Shown in pieces: positions 1 through 7,083 of a stretch of 14,132 nt of DNA. The notes below the pieces were generated by a model, which was given only the letters and a program-made list of their open reading frames with translations, did not search any database and was not told the DNA's origin. Origin of the DNA: an uncultured Lachnospiraceae bacterium. Its GTDB lineage: Bacteria; Bacillota; Clostridia; Lachnospirales; Lachnospiraceae. The first letter of the stretch is position 1. The number at the start of each line of letters is the position of its first letter. The stretch is taken from the NCBI GenBank assembly GCA_946549155.1, contig CAMNQN010000072.1:1-14132 (forward strand), written 5' to 3'. A program made the position numbers and the translations under genes.

Positions 1-62
1 CCGGAGCAGTTTTCCAGAGGCATCTGTCCGCCCGGCCCCGTCTTTTCCTGCGTCCGGGTAGT

Positions 63-209
63 TAACAAAACACGAAGAGCATCAACATCTGAATAGCAGT
101 GGTTTCGTTAAATTCCTGATAAGTTCTTTATAAAAACACTTGATGAACGCTTCAAAATTGTGTATGATGATAGAGATGCCAAAAAAATGGCAAATCAGTA
201 ACGAAACAC
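63..209. repeat. Three copies of a TAACRAAAC motif around the yajC promoter
   Basis: TAACAAAACAC lies at 63-73 and TAACGAAACAC at 199-209, a direct repeat matching at 10 of 11 bases. GTTTCGTTA at 102-110 is the exact reverse complement of TAACGAAAC. The copies sit about 70 and 30 bases upstream of the -35 box and about 25 bases downstream of the expected transcription start. Copies one and two can also pair as an imperfect 10-bp stem (62-71 with 102-111). The pattern is seen directly; a role as operator for a repressor or activator of yajC is inference, and I do not recognise the motif. Confidence 0.4.
140..168 (+). promoter_or_regulatory. Sigma-A-type promoter for yajC
   Basis: The -35 box TTGATG (140-145) and -10 box TATGAT (163-168) are separated by 17 bases, the ideal spacing for the housekeeping sigma factor. 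Transcription would begin near 175. The 5' leader of about 80 bases contains two small hairpins: TGCCA/TGGCA (177-181 with 188-192) and CCCGC/GCGGG (209-213 with 224-228), the second ending about 11 bases before the ribosome binding site. Confidence 0.65.
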
Positions 210-254
210 CCGCGCCCGGCGGTGCGGGAATCGTAGTTCAGGAGGAAAAACGGA

Positions 255-599
255 ATGATGAACTTGTTGACAGAAAGCGCGGCGGCTGGCGCAGGCGGCG
301 GATTAACGCTGATGCTGGTCTATATCGTGATCATCGGAGGAGCTATGTACTTCTTCGCGATCCGGCCGCAGAAGAAAGAGCAGAAACGGATGACCGCTCT
401 TTTGGCATCCATGGAAGTGGGCGACGTGGTGGTGACCACCAGCGGATTTTATGGAATCGTGATTTCCATTCAGGATGATGACTGTATTGTAGAGTTCGGC
501 AATAATAAAAATTGCCGTATTCCTATGAGAAAGGCTGCAATCGCAGAGGTGGAGAAGGCGAATGAAGGCGCTGTGGAGGCTGCGGAAACCAAAAAATAA
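255..599 (+). CDS. yajC: YajC, preprotein translocase accessory subunit
   Basis: This is a small single-pass membrane protein that associates with SecD/SecF and the SecYEG channel. The 114-residue product has a short N-terminal stretch rich in Ala and Gly, one membrane segment at about residues 16-35, then the family hallmark IRPQKKEQKR (about 36-45). A soluble domain follows containing GDVVVTTSGFYG (about 56-67). The C-terminal tail is charged and Ala/Glu-rich. Start: AGGAGG at 240-245 lies 9 bases before the ATG at 255; the second ATG at 258 would be spaced less well. In Clostridia yajC often follows tgt, and secD/secF may be nearby; neither is seen here. Its own promoter and the terminator behind it suggest a single-gene unit. 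The family call is firm. Confidence 0.93.
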   Translation: MMNLLTESAAAGAGGGLTLMLVYIVIIGGAMYFFAIRPQKKEQKRMTALLASMEVGDVVVTTSGFYGIVISIQDDDCIVEFGNNKNCRIPMRKAAIAEVEKANEGAVEAAETKK

Positions 600-662
600 G
601 CGCTTGCCTGGAAAAAGCAGAACATGATCCGGAAATCAGGATAAATGGCAGGCCGGGAAACA

Positions 663-738
663 GAAAAAGGGGGCTGTTGTATAATGGCAAGGGAGTGTTA
701 CTGATATCCTACCATTATGTGACAGCCCTTTCCTTTTT
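663..738. terminator. Long hairpin terminator between convergent yajC and lrp-family gene
   Basis: The arm 671-687 (GGGCTGTTGTATAATGG) pairs with 712-728 over 17 positions, three of them G-U wobbles in the plus-strand RNA. The stem extends outward through GG 669-670/CC 732-733 and A 664-668/T 734-738 around a 3-base TTT bulge (729-731). The loop (688-711) is 24 bases. A T-tract (734-738) serves plus-strand transcripts from yajC, and on the minus strand CCCCCTTTTT serves the regulator gene, so it can act in both directions. In the minus-strand RNA the three wobbles become A/C mismatches, so the structure fits plus-strand transcripts better. The unusually long loop makes a MITE-like origin worth considering. 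Confidence 0.75.
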
Positions 739-759
739 CATTATGTACTGCCAATGTGT

Positions 760-1218
760 TTATCCTTCATCTGGTTCCGCGGGCGACGAATGGATATTCT
801 TCACCGTCCGAAGCACATAATGGGTCCGCGTCAGCCGTACGCCCGGGCAGTCCTTGATGTGCTTGTGAATCTGCTCCAGATGGTCTGGTGATTTACAGCA
901 GATCTTCAGAAGAAAATCAAACTCTCCGGTGAGATAATAGCAGGCGATGATGTTTGGGTGGGAATTTACCTGCTGGATGAAATCCTCATTGTAACGGGGA
1001 TGTTCCATATTGATTTCCATCAGTACGGTAATGTCATTTCCCAGCTTTGCATCGTCAGTGATGACAGTGTAATACTGTATCAGTCCTGATTTTTCCATTT
1101 TTTTGATCCGCTCAATGACTGTAGAGACGGAAAGATGAATGTTTTTGCTGATATCAGAAGCTGTTTGACGAGCGTTTTTTTTCAGCTCATTTAAAATCTG
1201 ATAGTCTAAATTATCCAT
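760..1218 (-). CDS. Lrp/AsnC-family transcriptional regulator
   Basis: This is a DNA-binding regulator of the leucine-responsive (feast/famine) family, of 152 residues, the usual length. The N-terminal helix-turn-helix spans about residues 1-50: MDNLDYQILNELKKNAR opens it, and the recognition helix is near LSVSTVIERIKKMEKSGLI. The C-terminal RAM effector-binding domain covers about 63-140, with the typical YYLTGEFDFLLKI segment (94-106). Start choice: GAGG (complement of 1227-1230) is 8 bases from the ATG at 1218 but only 2 from the in-frame ATG at 1224, so 1218 is preferred. It is divergent from leuB across about 165 bases. Lrp proteins often regulate their own gene and the neighbouring divergent gene, so control of the leuB-ilvD-ilvB-serC-serA row is plausible but inferred. 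The effector cannot be read from the sequence. Confidence 0.9.
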   Translation of the reverse strand: MDNLDYQILNELKKNARQTASDISKNIHLSVSTVIERIKKMEKSGLIQYYTVITDDAKLGNDITVLMEINMEHPRYNEDFIQQVNSHPNIIACYYLTGEFDFLLKICCKSPDHLEQIHKHIKDCPGVRLTRTHYVLRTVKNIHSSPAEPDEG

Positions 1219-1250
1219 AGCCATGACCTCATTTCAAAATAATTATCATC

Positions 1251-1259
1251 AGTATAACA
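1251..1259 (-). promoter_or_regulatory. Extended -10 promoter for the Lrp-family gene
   Basis: The minus strand reads TGTTATACT, an extended -10 (TGn followed by TATACT, complement of 1251-1256). Transcription would begin near 1244, leaving a short leader of about 25 bases before the ATG at 1218. No convincing -35 box is visible 17 bases upstream, which fits an extended -10 promoter or an activated one. It lies about 20 bases from the -35 box of the oppositely directed leuB promoter, so one bound regulator could affect both. Confidence 0.45.
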
Positions 1260-1277
1260 CATTTTCGACAGTTTGGG

Positions 1278-1306
1278 TTGAAATATCGTAAAAAATACAT
1301 TAAGAT
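1278..1306 (+). promoter_or_regulatory. Sigma-A-type promoter for the leuB-ilvD-ilvB-serC-serA-DUF1015 row
   Basis: TTGAAA (1278-1283) and TAAGAT (1301-1306) are 17 bases apart. The expected start is near 1313, giving a leader of about 70 bases before leuB. No T-box, leader peptide rich in Leu/Ile/Val, or attenuator hairpin is visible in that leader, so control is more likely through DNA-binding proteins. Confidence 0.6.
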
Positions 1307-1343
1307 AGAGGACAAAGCGTTTGAGATACCAGTTTTCAGGCGT

Positions 1344-1369
1344 GATTTGGCTAAATTTTAGCGATTTGG
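1344..1369 (+). promoter_or_regulatory. Palindrome inside a direct repeat in the leuB leader (candidate operator)
   Basis: A perfect inverted repeat, GCTAAA-T-TTTAGC (1350-1362), is bracketed by GATTTGG at 1344-1350 and 1363-1369, spaced 19 bases apart, about two helical turns. It lies about 30-55 bases downstream of the expected start and ends at the ribosome binding site of leuB. The layout suits a protein-binding site acting as a roadblock, possibly for the divergent Lrp-family regulator. The symmetry is seen; the role is inference. Confidence 0.4.
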
Positions 1370-1383
1370 AAAGGATGATCAGA

Positions 1384-2466
1384 ATGAAACACAGGATTGG
1401 AGTCATTCCGGGAGACGGAATTGGTCCGGAAATCGTAAGAGAGGCGCAGAAGGTTCTGGATGCTGCGGGAAAGAAATATGATTTTGAATTGGATTACACA
1501 GAGATTTTGATGGGAGGGGCCTCTATCGACGTGCACGGTGTGCCGCTGACAGACGAGGCCATCGAGACGGCAAAGAGTGGTGAGGCAGTGCTGATGGGCT
1601 CCATCGGCGGGGACGCCAAAACCTCCCCCTGGTATCAGCTGCCTCCAAACCGGAGGCCGGAGGCAGGGCTGCTGGGGATTCGGAAGGCCCTGAACCTTTT
1701 TGCCAATTTAAGGCCGGCTTATCTCTACGAGGAACTGAGAGCGGCCTGCCCCCTGCGGGAGGATATCAGTGCGGCCGGATTTGATATGCTGATTATGCGG
1801 GAGCTCACCGGGGGGCTTTATTTCGGAGAGCGGCATACCGTGACGGAGAACGGCCTGCGCAAAGCGGTGGACACCCTGGAATACAATGAAAATGAGATCC
1901 GCAGGATTGCGGTGAAAGGCTTTGATATTGCCAGAAAGCGCCGTCACAAGGTCTGCAGCGTGGATAAAGCCAACGTGCTGGATTCCTCCAGGCTGTGGAG
2001 AGCTGTGGTGGAGGAAGTGGCCAGGGATTACCCGGATGTGGAGCTGTCTCATATGCTGGTGGATAACTGTGCCATGCAGCTGGTGAAGGATCCGGCCCAG
2101 TTTGATGTGATTCTGACGGAAAATATGTTTGGAGATATTCTTTCCGACGAAGCCAGCATGGTGACCGGCTCCATCGGAATGCTCTCCTCCGCCTCCCTGA
2201 ATGAGACGAAATTCGGCCTCTACGAGCCCAGTCACGGTTCCGCACCGGATATTGCGGGACAGAATATCGCCAACCCCATCGCCACGATCCTTTCCGCAGC
2301 CATGATGCTGCGCTATTCTCTGGATCTGGATGAGGCGGCAGACGCAGTGGAAGCTGCGGTGCGCAAGGTGCTGGCTGACGGTTACCGCACTGCGGATATT
2401 TGGTCTGAAGGCTGCATGAAGGTGGGTACCATTCAGATGGGGGATCTGATTGCGGAGCGGGTATAG
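1384..2466 (+). CDS. leuB: 3-isopropylmalate dehydrogenase
   Basis: LeuB oxidises and decarboxylates 3-isopropylmalate with NAD+ to 2-oxoisocaproate, the third committed step of leucine synthesis, in the cytoplasm. The 360-residue product is full length. Visible family features are IPGDGIGPE (8-16), the loop LLGIRKALNLFANLRP (96-111) with substrate-binding arginines at 100 and 110, MRELTGGLYFG (138-148) with Arg139, catalytic Lys195, and metal-binding Asp227, Asp251 and Asp255 in NMFGDILSDEAS. The nucleotide loop GLYEPSHGSAPDIAG (278-292) is also present. Start: GGAAAGGA (1368-1375) is 8 bases before the ATG at 1384; the in-frame ATG at 1375 and TTG at 1321 have no such site. First gene of the row. 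The partners leuA and leuCD are absent from the window. Confidence 0.97.
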   Translation: MKHRIGVIPGDGIGPEIVREAQKVLDAAGKKYDFELDYTEILMGGASIDVHGVPLTDEAIETAKSGEAVLMGSIGGDAKTSPWYQLPPNRRPEAGLLGIRKALNLFANLRPAYLYEELRAACPLREDISAAGFDMLIMRELTGGLYFGERHTVTENGLRKAVDTLEYNENEIRRIAVKGFDIARKRRHKVCSVDKANVLDSSRLWRAVVEEVARDYPDVELSHMLVDNCAMQLVKDPAQFDVILTENMFGDILSDEASMVTGSIGMLSSASLNETKFGLYEPSHGSAPDIAGQNIANPIATILSAAMMLRYSLDLDEAADAVEAAVRKVLADGYRTADIWSEGCMKVGTIQMGDLIAERV

Positions 2467-2498
2467 AAGACAGATAACAGATAGAAGAAAATAAAAAA

Positions 2499-2522
2499 AC
2501 CGGACTTGGAGCAGGATCCGGT
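2499..2522 (+). other. GC hairpin just before the ilvD ribosome binding site
   Basis: ACCGGA (2499-2504) pairs perfectly with TCCGGT (2517-2522) around a 12-base loop. The stem ends 1 base before AGGAGG (2524-2529). No T-tract follows, so it is not a simple terminator. It may stabilise the downstream mRNA after processing or tune ilvD translation. The stem is seen; the role is inferred. Confidence 0.4.
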
Positions 2523-2535
2523 CAGGAGGTATAAG

Positions 2536-4203
2536 ATGAAAAGTGACGCAGTGAAAAAGGGGATTCAGCAGGCCCCTCACAGATCCCTGTTTAACGCGCT
2601 GGGCCTGACAAAAGAGGAAATGGATAAACCTCTGATTGGAATTGTAAATTCTTATAATGAGATTGTGCCGGGTCATATGAACCTGGATAAAATTACAGAA
2701 GCCGTGAAGCTGGGCGTGGCCATGGCCGGCGGCGTTCCAAGAGAATTTCCGGCAATTGCCGTGTGCGACGGCATTGCCATGGGACATGAGGGGATGAAGT
2801 ATTCCCTGGTTACCAGAGATTTGATTGCCGATTCTACTGAGTGTATGGCCAGAGCCCATCAGTTTGATGCGCTGGTGATGATCCCCAACTGTGATAAAAA
2901 CGTGCCGGGACTTCTGATGGCGGCGGCCAGACTGAATATTCCCACCATCTTCGTCAGCGGAGGCCCCATGATGGCCGGACATCTGAAGGGGAAGAAGAGA
3001 AGCCTGTCCTCCATGTTTGAGGCGGTGGGGGAGCATGCCGCAGGCAAAATGAGCGACGCGGATGTGGAAGAGTACGAAAACAAGGTTTGCCCCACCTGCG
3101 GTTCCTGCTCTGGCATGTATACCGCCAACAGCATGAACTGTCTGACGGAGGTGCTGGGTATGGGGCTTCGCGGGAACGGCACCATCCCTGCCGTGTACTC
3201 CGATCGGATTAAGCTGGCGAAGCATGCGGGCATGCAGATCATGGAACTTCTCAGGAAGAATATCCGCCCCAGGGATATTATGACGGAAGACGCCTTTATG
3301 AATGCTCTGACGGTGGATATGGCCCTGGGCTGCTCCACCAACAGTATGCTTCATCTTCCGGCCATTGCCCATGAGGCCGGCGTGGAGCTGAATGTGGATA
3401 TTGCCAATGAGGTCAGCGCCCGCACGCCGAATCTGTGCCATCTGGCCCCGGCAGGCCCCACTTATATGGAGGATCTGAACGAAGCCGGCGGCGTGTATGC
3501 GGTGATGAAGGAGCTGACGAAGAAAAACCTGCTGAATCTGGACTGCATGACCGTTACCGGAAAGACAGTGGGGGAAAATATTGAAAACAGTGTGAACTTA
3601 AATCCCGAGGTGATTCGTCCCGTAGAGAACCCCTACAGCGAGACCGGCGGACTGGCGGCCCTTAAGGGAAATCTGGCTCCGGATTCCGGTATCGTGAAGC
3701 GTTCCGCTGTGGTACCGGAGATGATGGTACATGAGGGTCCCGCCAGAGTCTTTGACTGTGAGGAAGATGCCATTGAGGCGATTCTTGGGGGCAGGATTGT
3801 GGCCGGTGACGTGGTGGTGATCCGCTATGAGGGCCCCAAAGGCGGCCCGGGCATGAGAGAGATGCTCAACCCCACCTCCGCCATCGCAGGCATGGGCCTG
3901 GGCTCCTCCGTGGCGCTGATCACAGACGGACGGTTCAGCGGTGCCTCCAGAGGCGCCTCCATTGGTCATGTATCCCCGGAAGCAGCGGTGGGCGGTCCCA
4001 TTGCGTTGGTGGAAGAGGGAGATATCATCCGAATCGATATTCCGCAGCTGAAGCTGGAGCTGAAGGTCAGTGACGAAGAGCTGGCGAGACGCCGGGCGGC
4101 ATGGAGACCCAGACAGCCGAAGATTACCACCGGATATCTGGCGCGCTATGCCTCCATGGTGACTTCAGGAAACCGGGGTGCGGTGCTGGAGATCCCCAGA
4201 TAA
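2536..4203 (+). CDS. ilvD: Dihydroxy-acid dehydratase
   Basis: IlvD dehydrates 2,3-dihydroxy-isovalerate and 2,3-dihydroxy-3-methylvalerate to the 2-oxo acids, the shared third step of Val and Ile synthesis. It is an iron-sulfur enzyme of the IlvD/Edd family. The 555-residue product is full length. Cluster cysteines are visible at Cys77 (VCDGIAMGHEGM), Cys119 (PNCDKNVPG, the first family signature) and Cys191 within CGSCSGMYTANSMN (188-201). The second signature is LITDGRFSGAS (461-471) near the C-terminus. The three cysteines are compatible with either a [2Fe-2S] or a [4Fe-4S] type, so I do not assign the cluster. AGGAGG (2524-2529) lies 6 bases before this ATG; an upstream in-frame TTG at 2506 would place the ribosome binding site inside the gene. 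Such enzymes are often oxygen sensitive, in keeping with an anaerobe. Confidence 0.97.
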   Translation: MKSDAVKKGIQQAPHRSLFNALGLTKEEMDKPLIGIVNSYNEIVPGHMNLDKITEAVKLGVAMAGGVPREFPAIAVCDGIAMGHEGMKYSLVTRDLIADSTECMARAHQFDALVMIPNCDKNVPGLLMAAARLNIPTIFVSGGPMMAGHLKGKKRSLSSMFEAVGEHAAGKMSDADVEEYENKVCPTCGSCSGMYTANSMNCLTEVLGMGLRGNGTIPAVYSDRIKLAKHAGMQIMELLRKNIRPRDIMTEDAFMNALTVDMALGCSTNSMLHLPAIAHEAGVELNVDIANEVSARTPNLCHLAPAGPTYMEDLNEAGGVYAVMKELTKKNLLNLDCMTVTGKTVGENIENSVNLNPEVIRPVENPYSETGGLAALKGNLAPDSGIVKRSAVVPEMMVHEGPARVFDCEEDAIEAILGGRIVAGDVVVIRYEGPKGGPGMREMLNPTSAIAGMGLGSSVALITDGRFSGASRGASIGHVSPEAAVGGPIALVEEGDIIRIDIPQLKLELKVSDEELARRRAAWRPRQPKITTGYLARYASMVTSGNRGAVLEIPR

Positions 4204-4298
4204 AGCCGGAAATTGCCGAGGAGGATCGGAGGGGCCCGGAAATTTTGGGCGCCGGAAAGCTGCAGAGTGGTTATAAAAAGGAGAGGAGCAGATAACGG

Positions 4299-5978
4299 AT
4301 GAAATTAACAGGTTCTCAAATTTTAATCGAATGTCTCAAAGAGCAGGGCGTAGATACTGTGTTCGGTTATCCAGGAGGAGCCATTTTAAATATTTATGAT
4401 GAGCTGTATAAGCACAGCCATGAGATTACCCATATACTGACGTCCCACGAACAGGGTGCGTCCCATGCGGCGGACGGTTATGCCAGAGCCACCGGCAAGG
4501 TAGGTGTCTGTCTGGCCACCTCCGGACCGGGAGCCACCAACCTGGTGACCGGAATCGCCACTGCCTACATGGATTCCGTTCCCATTGTTGCCATCACGGC
4601 GAACGTGGGAGTAGCCCTGCTGGGCCGGGACAGCTTTCAGGAGATTGACATTGCGGGTATCACCATGCCCATCACAAAGCATAATTATATAGTGAAGGAT
4701 GTAAGCCAGCTGGCGGACACGGTGCGCAACGCCTTCCGTATTGCCAGGGAGGGCCGGCCCGGCCCGGTGCTGATTGATATCACGAAAAATGCCACGGCGG
4801 ATCTGGCGGAGTATACCCCCCATACACCGGAACCGGTGGAGCCCAGCACAGAGTACATAAGAGAGGACGATCTGGATCAGGCAGTGAAGCTGATTAACAG
4901 GAGCAAAAAGCCTTTCATTTTTGTGGGCGGCGGCGCAGTGATCGCCGACGCTGATCAGGAACTGAAGGAATTTGTGGAGAAGGTGGATGCGCCGGTGACA
5001 GATTCCCTCATGGGCAAAGGCGCTTTTGACGGTACCAGCAGGCTTTACTGCGGTATGCTGGGAATGCACGGTACCAAGGCGGCGAACTACGGCGTTTCCC
5101 AGTGTGATCTGCTGATTACGGTGGGCGCACGGTTCAGTGACCGTGTGACGGGAAATACCAGGCACTTCGCGAAGCACGCAAAGATCGTGCAGATCGATGT
5201 GGATCCGGCGGAGATTAATAAGAATATTGTGGTGGATGCCAGTATCATCGGCGATGTAAAGGAAGTGCTGAAGCGGCTGAATGCCCGTCTGGAAGTCCAT
5301 GACCATAAGGAATGGATCGGGTACATTCTGGACCTTAAAGAAAAGCATCCGCTGAAATATGATGAAACGGTGCTGACCGGACCTTACATTGTGGAGGAAA
5401 TCTACAGGGAAACGAAGGGCGATGCGCTGATCGTGACCGAGGTGGGGCAGCATCAGATGTGGGCTGCACAGTTTTATAAATATTCCAGACCCCACACCCT
5501 GCTGACCTCCGGCGGCCTGGGCACCATGGGCTACGGCCTGGGAGCCAGCCTGGGGGCCAAGGTGGGACGCCCCGAAAAGACGGTGATCAACATCGCGGGA
5601 GACGGATGCTTCCGCATGAATATGAATGAGATTGCCACAGCGGTGCGTTACAATATTCCCATTGTGCAGGTGGTGATCAATAATCATGTGCTGGGGATGG
5701 TGCGTCAGTGGCAGACCCTGTTTTACGGGGAGCGTTATGCCCAGACCATTTTGAAGGATGCGGTGGATTTTGTGAAGCTGGCGGAAGCCATGGGCGCTGT
5801 GGGAATCCGGGTGGAAAGAAAAGAGGATTTTGCGCCCGCGCTGCAAAGGGCCATTGCCATGGGCCGTCCGGTGGTGATTGACTGTATCATCGATCAGGAT
5901 GACAAGGTATTCCCCATGGTGCCGGCGGGCCACGCCATTGACGAGGCCTTTGACCAGGATGATTTAAATAAAAAATAG
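4299..5978 (+). CDS. ilvB: Acetolactate synthase (acetohydroxyacid synthase), large catalytic subunit
   Basis: IlvB joins two pyruvates, or pyruvate and 2-oxobutyrate, using thiamine diphosphate; it is the entry step of Val/Leu/Ile synthesis. The 559-residue protein has all three domains. The N-terminal domain carries the catalytic glutamate Glu51 (SHEQGASHAADGYA). The central domain carries the FAD-site motif GARFSDRVTG (276-285), which marks the biosynthetic FAD-dependent class rather than the catabolic enzyme. The C-terminal domain has the diphosphate motif GDG...NN (434-462), MVRQWQTLFYGERY (467-480) and VPAG (541-544). AGGAG at 4284-4288 lies 10 bases before the ATG. The small regulatory subunit ilvN, usually next door, is missing here, as is ilvC. 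The 95-base spacer upstream holds three copies of CCGGAAA (4206, 4236, 4252) and no clear promoter. Confidence 0.97.
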   Translation: MKLTGSQILIECLKEQGVDTVFGYPGGAILNIYDELYKHSHEITHILTSHEQGASHAADGYARATGKVGVCLATSGPGATNLVTGIATAYMDSVPIVAITANVGVALLGRDSFQEIDIAGITMPITKHNYIVKDVSQLADTVRNAFRIAREGRPGPVLIDITKNATADLAEYTPHTPEPVEPSTEYIREDDLDQAVKLINRSKKPFIFVGGGAVIADADQELKEFVEKVDAPVTDSLMGKGAFDGTSRLYCGMLGMHGTKAANYGVSQCDLLITVGARFSDRVTGNTRHFAKHAKIVQIDVDPAEINKNIVVDASIIGDVKEVLKRLNARLEVHDHKEWIGYILDLKEKHPLKYDETVLTGPYIVEEIYRETKGDALIVTEVGQHQMWAAQFYKYSRPHTLLTSGGLGTMGYGLGASLGAKVGRPEKTVINIAGDGCFRMNMNEIATAVRYNIPIVQVVINNHVLGMVRQWQTLFYGERYAQTILKDAVDFVKLAEAMGAVGIRVERKEDFAPALQRAIAMGRPVVIDCIIDQDDKVFPMVPAGHAIDEAFDQDDLNKK

Positions 5979-6000
5979 CAATATGAGGAGGATATGAAAA

Positions 6001-7083
6001 ATGAGCAGAGTGTACAATTTTTCCGCGGGCCCGGCAGTTTTGCCGGAGCAGGTGCTGCGGGAGGCGGCAGAGGAGATGCTGGACTACAAAGGGTGCGGCA
6101 TGTCTGTGATGGAGATGAGCCATCGTTCCAGGGTGTTCGATGACCTGATCGACGAGACGGCGGCGGATTTCAGGGAGCTTCTGCATATTCCGGACAATTA
6201 TAAGGTCCTGTTTTTGCAGGGGGGAGCTTCGCTGCAGTTTGCCATGATTCCCATGAATCTGATGAAAAACCGCGTGGCGGACTATATTGTGACAGGACAA
6301 TGGGCAAAGAAGGCTTATCAGGAGGCCCAGAAATATGGCAGGGCCAACAAGATTGCATCCAGCGAGGATGAGACCTTTTCCTATATTCCGGACTGTTCCG
6401 ATCTGCCCATCAGCCCTGATGCGGATTATGTGTACATCTGCGAAAATAATACGATTTACGGTACGAAATATAAAAAGCTTCCCAATACCAAGGGAAAGCT
6501 TTTGGTCTCCGACGTTTCCTCCTGCTTTTTGTCGGAGCCTATGGATGTGACGAAGTACGGCATTGTGTACGGCGGCGTACAGAAAAACATAGGTCCCGCC
6601 GGAATGGTGATCTCCATTGTGCGGGAGGATCTGATTACGGAGGATGTTCTGCCTGGTACCCCCACCATGATGCAGTTTAAGACCCATGCGGAGAACCGTT
6701 CCATGTATAATACGCCCAACTGCTACTGCATATACATCTGCGGCAAGGTATTTAAGTGGCTGAAATCCATGGGCGGCCTGGAGGCCATGAAGGAGCGCAA
6801 CGAAAAGAAGGCGGCTCTCCTTTACAACTTCCTTGACGAAAGCCAGCTGTTTCAGGGCACTGTCCGCAGGGAGGACCGTTCCTTGATGAATGTGCCCTTT
6901 GTGACCGGGGATAAGGAGATGGATGCAAAATTTGTGGCTGCCGCTGCCGAAGCCGGGTTTGTGAATCTGAAGGGACACCGGAGTGTGGGCGGCATGAGGG
7001 CCAGCATTTACAATGCTATGCCCATTGAGGGTGTGGAGAAGCTGGTGGAGTTTATGAAGGACTTTGAAAAGGAGAACAGATAA
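6001..7083 (+). CDS. serC: Phosphoserine aminotransferase
   Basis: SerC transfers the amino group of glutamate to 3-phosphohydroxypyruvate, giving O-phosphoserine, using pyridoxal phosphate. This is the second step of serine synthesis, and the enzyme can also serve pyridoxine synthesis in some bacteria. The 360-residue protein is full length. It opens with YNFSAGPAVLPE (5-16) and HRS (41-43). It has LFLQGGASLQFAM (70-82), ENNTIYGT (148-155), the cofactor-binding aspartate Asp171 (SDVSSCFLS) and the Schiff-base lysine Lys195 (GGVQKNIGPAGM). GAGGAGG (5985-5991) is 9 bases before the ATG; an ATG at 5994 is out of frame. It sits 22 bases behind ilvB without a terminator, linking serine synthesis to the branched-chain row, and its stop codon abuts the serA start. 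Confidence 0.97.
   Translation: MSRVYNFSAGPAVLPEQVLREAAEEMLDYKGCGMSVMEMSHRSRVFDDLIDETAADFRELLHIPDNYKVLFLQGGASLQFAMIPMNLMKNRVADYIVTGQWAKKAYQEAQKYGRANKIASSEDETFSYIPDCSDLPISPDADYVYICENNTIYGTKYKKLPNTKGKLLVSDVSSCFLSEPMDVTKYGIVYGGVQKNIGPAGMVISIVREDLITEDVLPGTPTMMQFKTHAENRSMYNTPNCYCIYICGKVFKWLKSMGGLEAMKERNEKKAALLYNFLDESQLFQGTVRREDRSLMNVPFVTGDKEMDAKFVAAAAEAGFVNLKGHRSVGGMRASIYNAMPIEGVEKLVEFMKDFEKENR

Noticed and set aside
1..139. Possible C-terminus of an upstream gene such as tgt (frame open from 1 to a stop at 94-96)
   Set aside because: About 31 codons are open, but the peptide shows nothing I recognise from Tgt or another family, and a stop-free run of this length is expected by chance.
140..478. 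A 112-codon plus-strand frame overlapping yajC
   Set aside because: It begins inside the yajC promoter, is Arg-rich, and runs in another frame over the clear YajC protein.
1259..1345. Possible CodY boxes (AATTTTCWGAAAATT) at about 1260-1274 and 1331-1345
   Set aside because: By eye each matches only about 8-9 of 15 positions, mainly in the left half, which is too weak to support a site.
1313..1383. Possible T-box, leucine leader peptide or attenuator before leuB
   Set aside because: The leader of about 70 bases is too short for a T-box, shows no Leu/Ile/Val-rich small frame, and has no competing hairpins with a T-tract.
1708..3441. A 577-codon open frame on the minus strand across leuB and ilvD
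   Set aside because: It lies opposite two certain genes, crosses their boundary, is rich in His, Arg and Gln without recognisable motifs, and is explained by the codon bias of the plus-strand genes.
4101..4295. A short plus-strand frame bridging the end of ilvD and the spacer before ilvB
   Set aside because: It is out of frame with ilvD over most of its length, has no ribosome site and no recognisable sequence. The real spacer starts at 4204.
4386..5933. A 515-codon open frame on the minus strand opposite ilvB
   Set aside because: Same type of antisense shadow with His-rich composition, no domain features and no ribosome site. The plus strand encodes a complete acetolactate synthase.
5887..6978. 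A 363-codon minus-strand frame opposite serC
   Set aside because: It overlaps the whole of serC and the end of ilvB, with no recognisable protein features.
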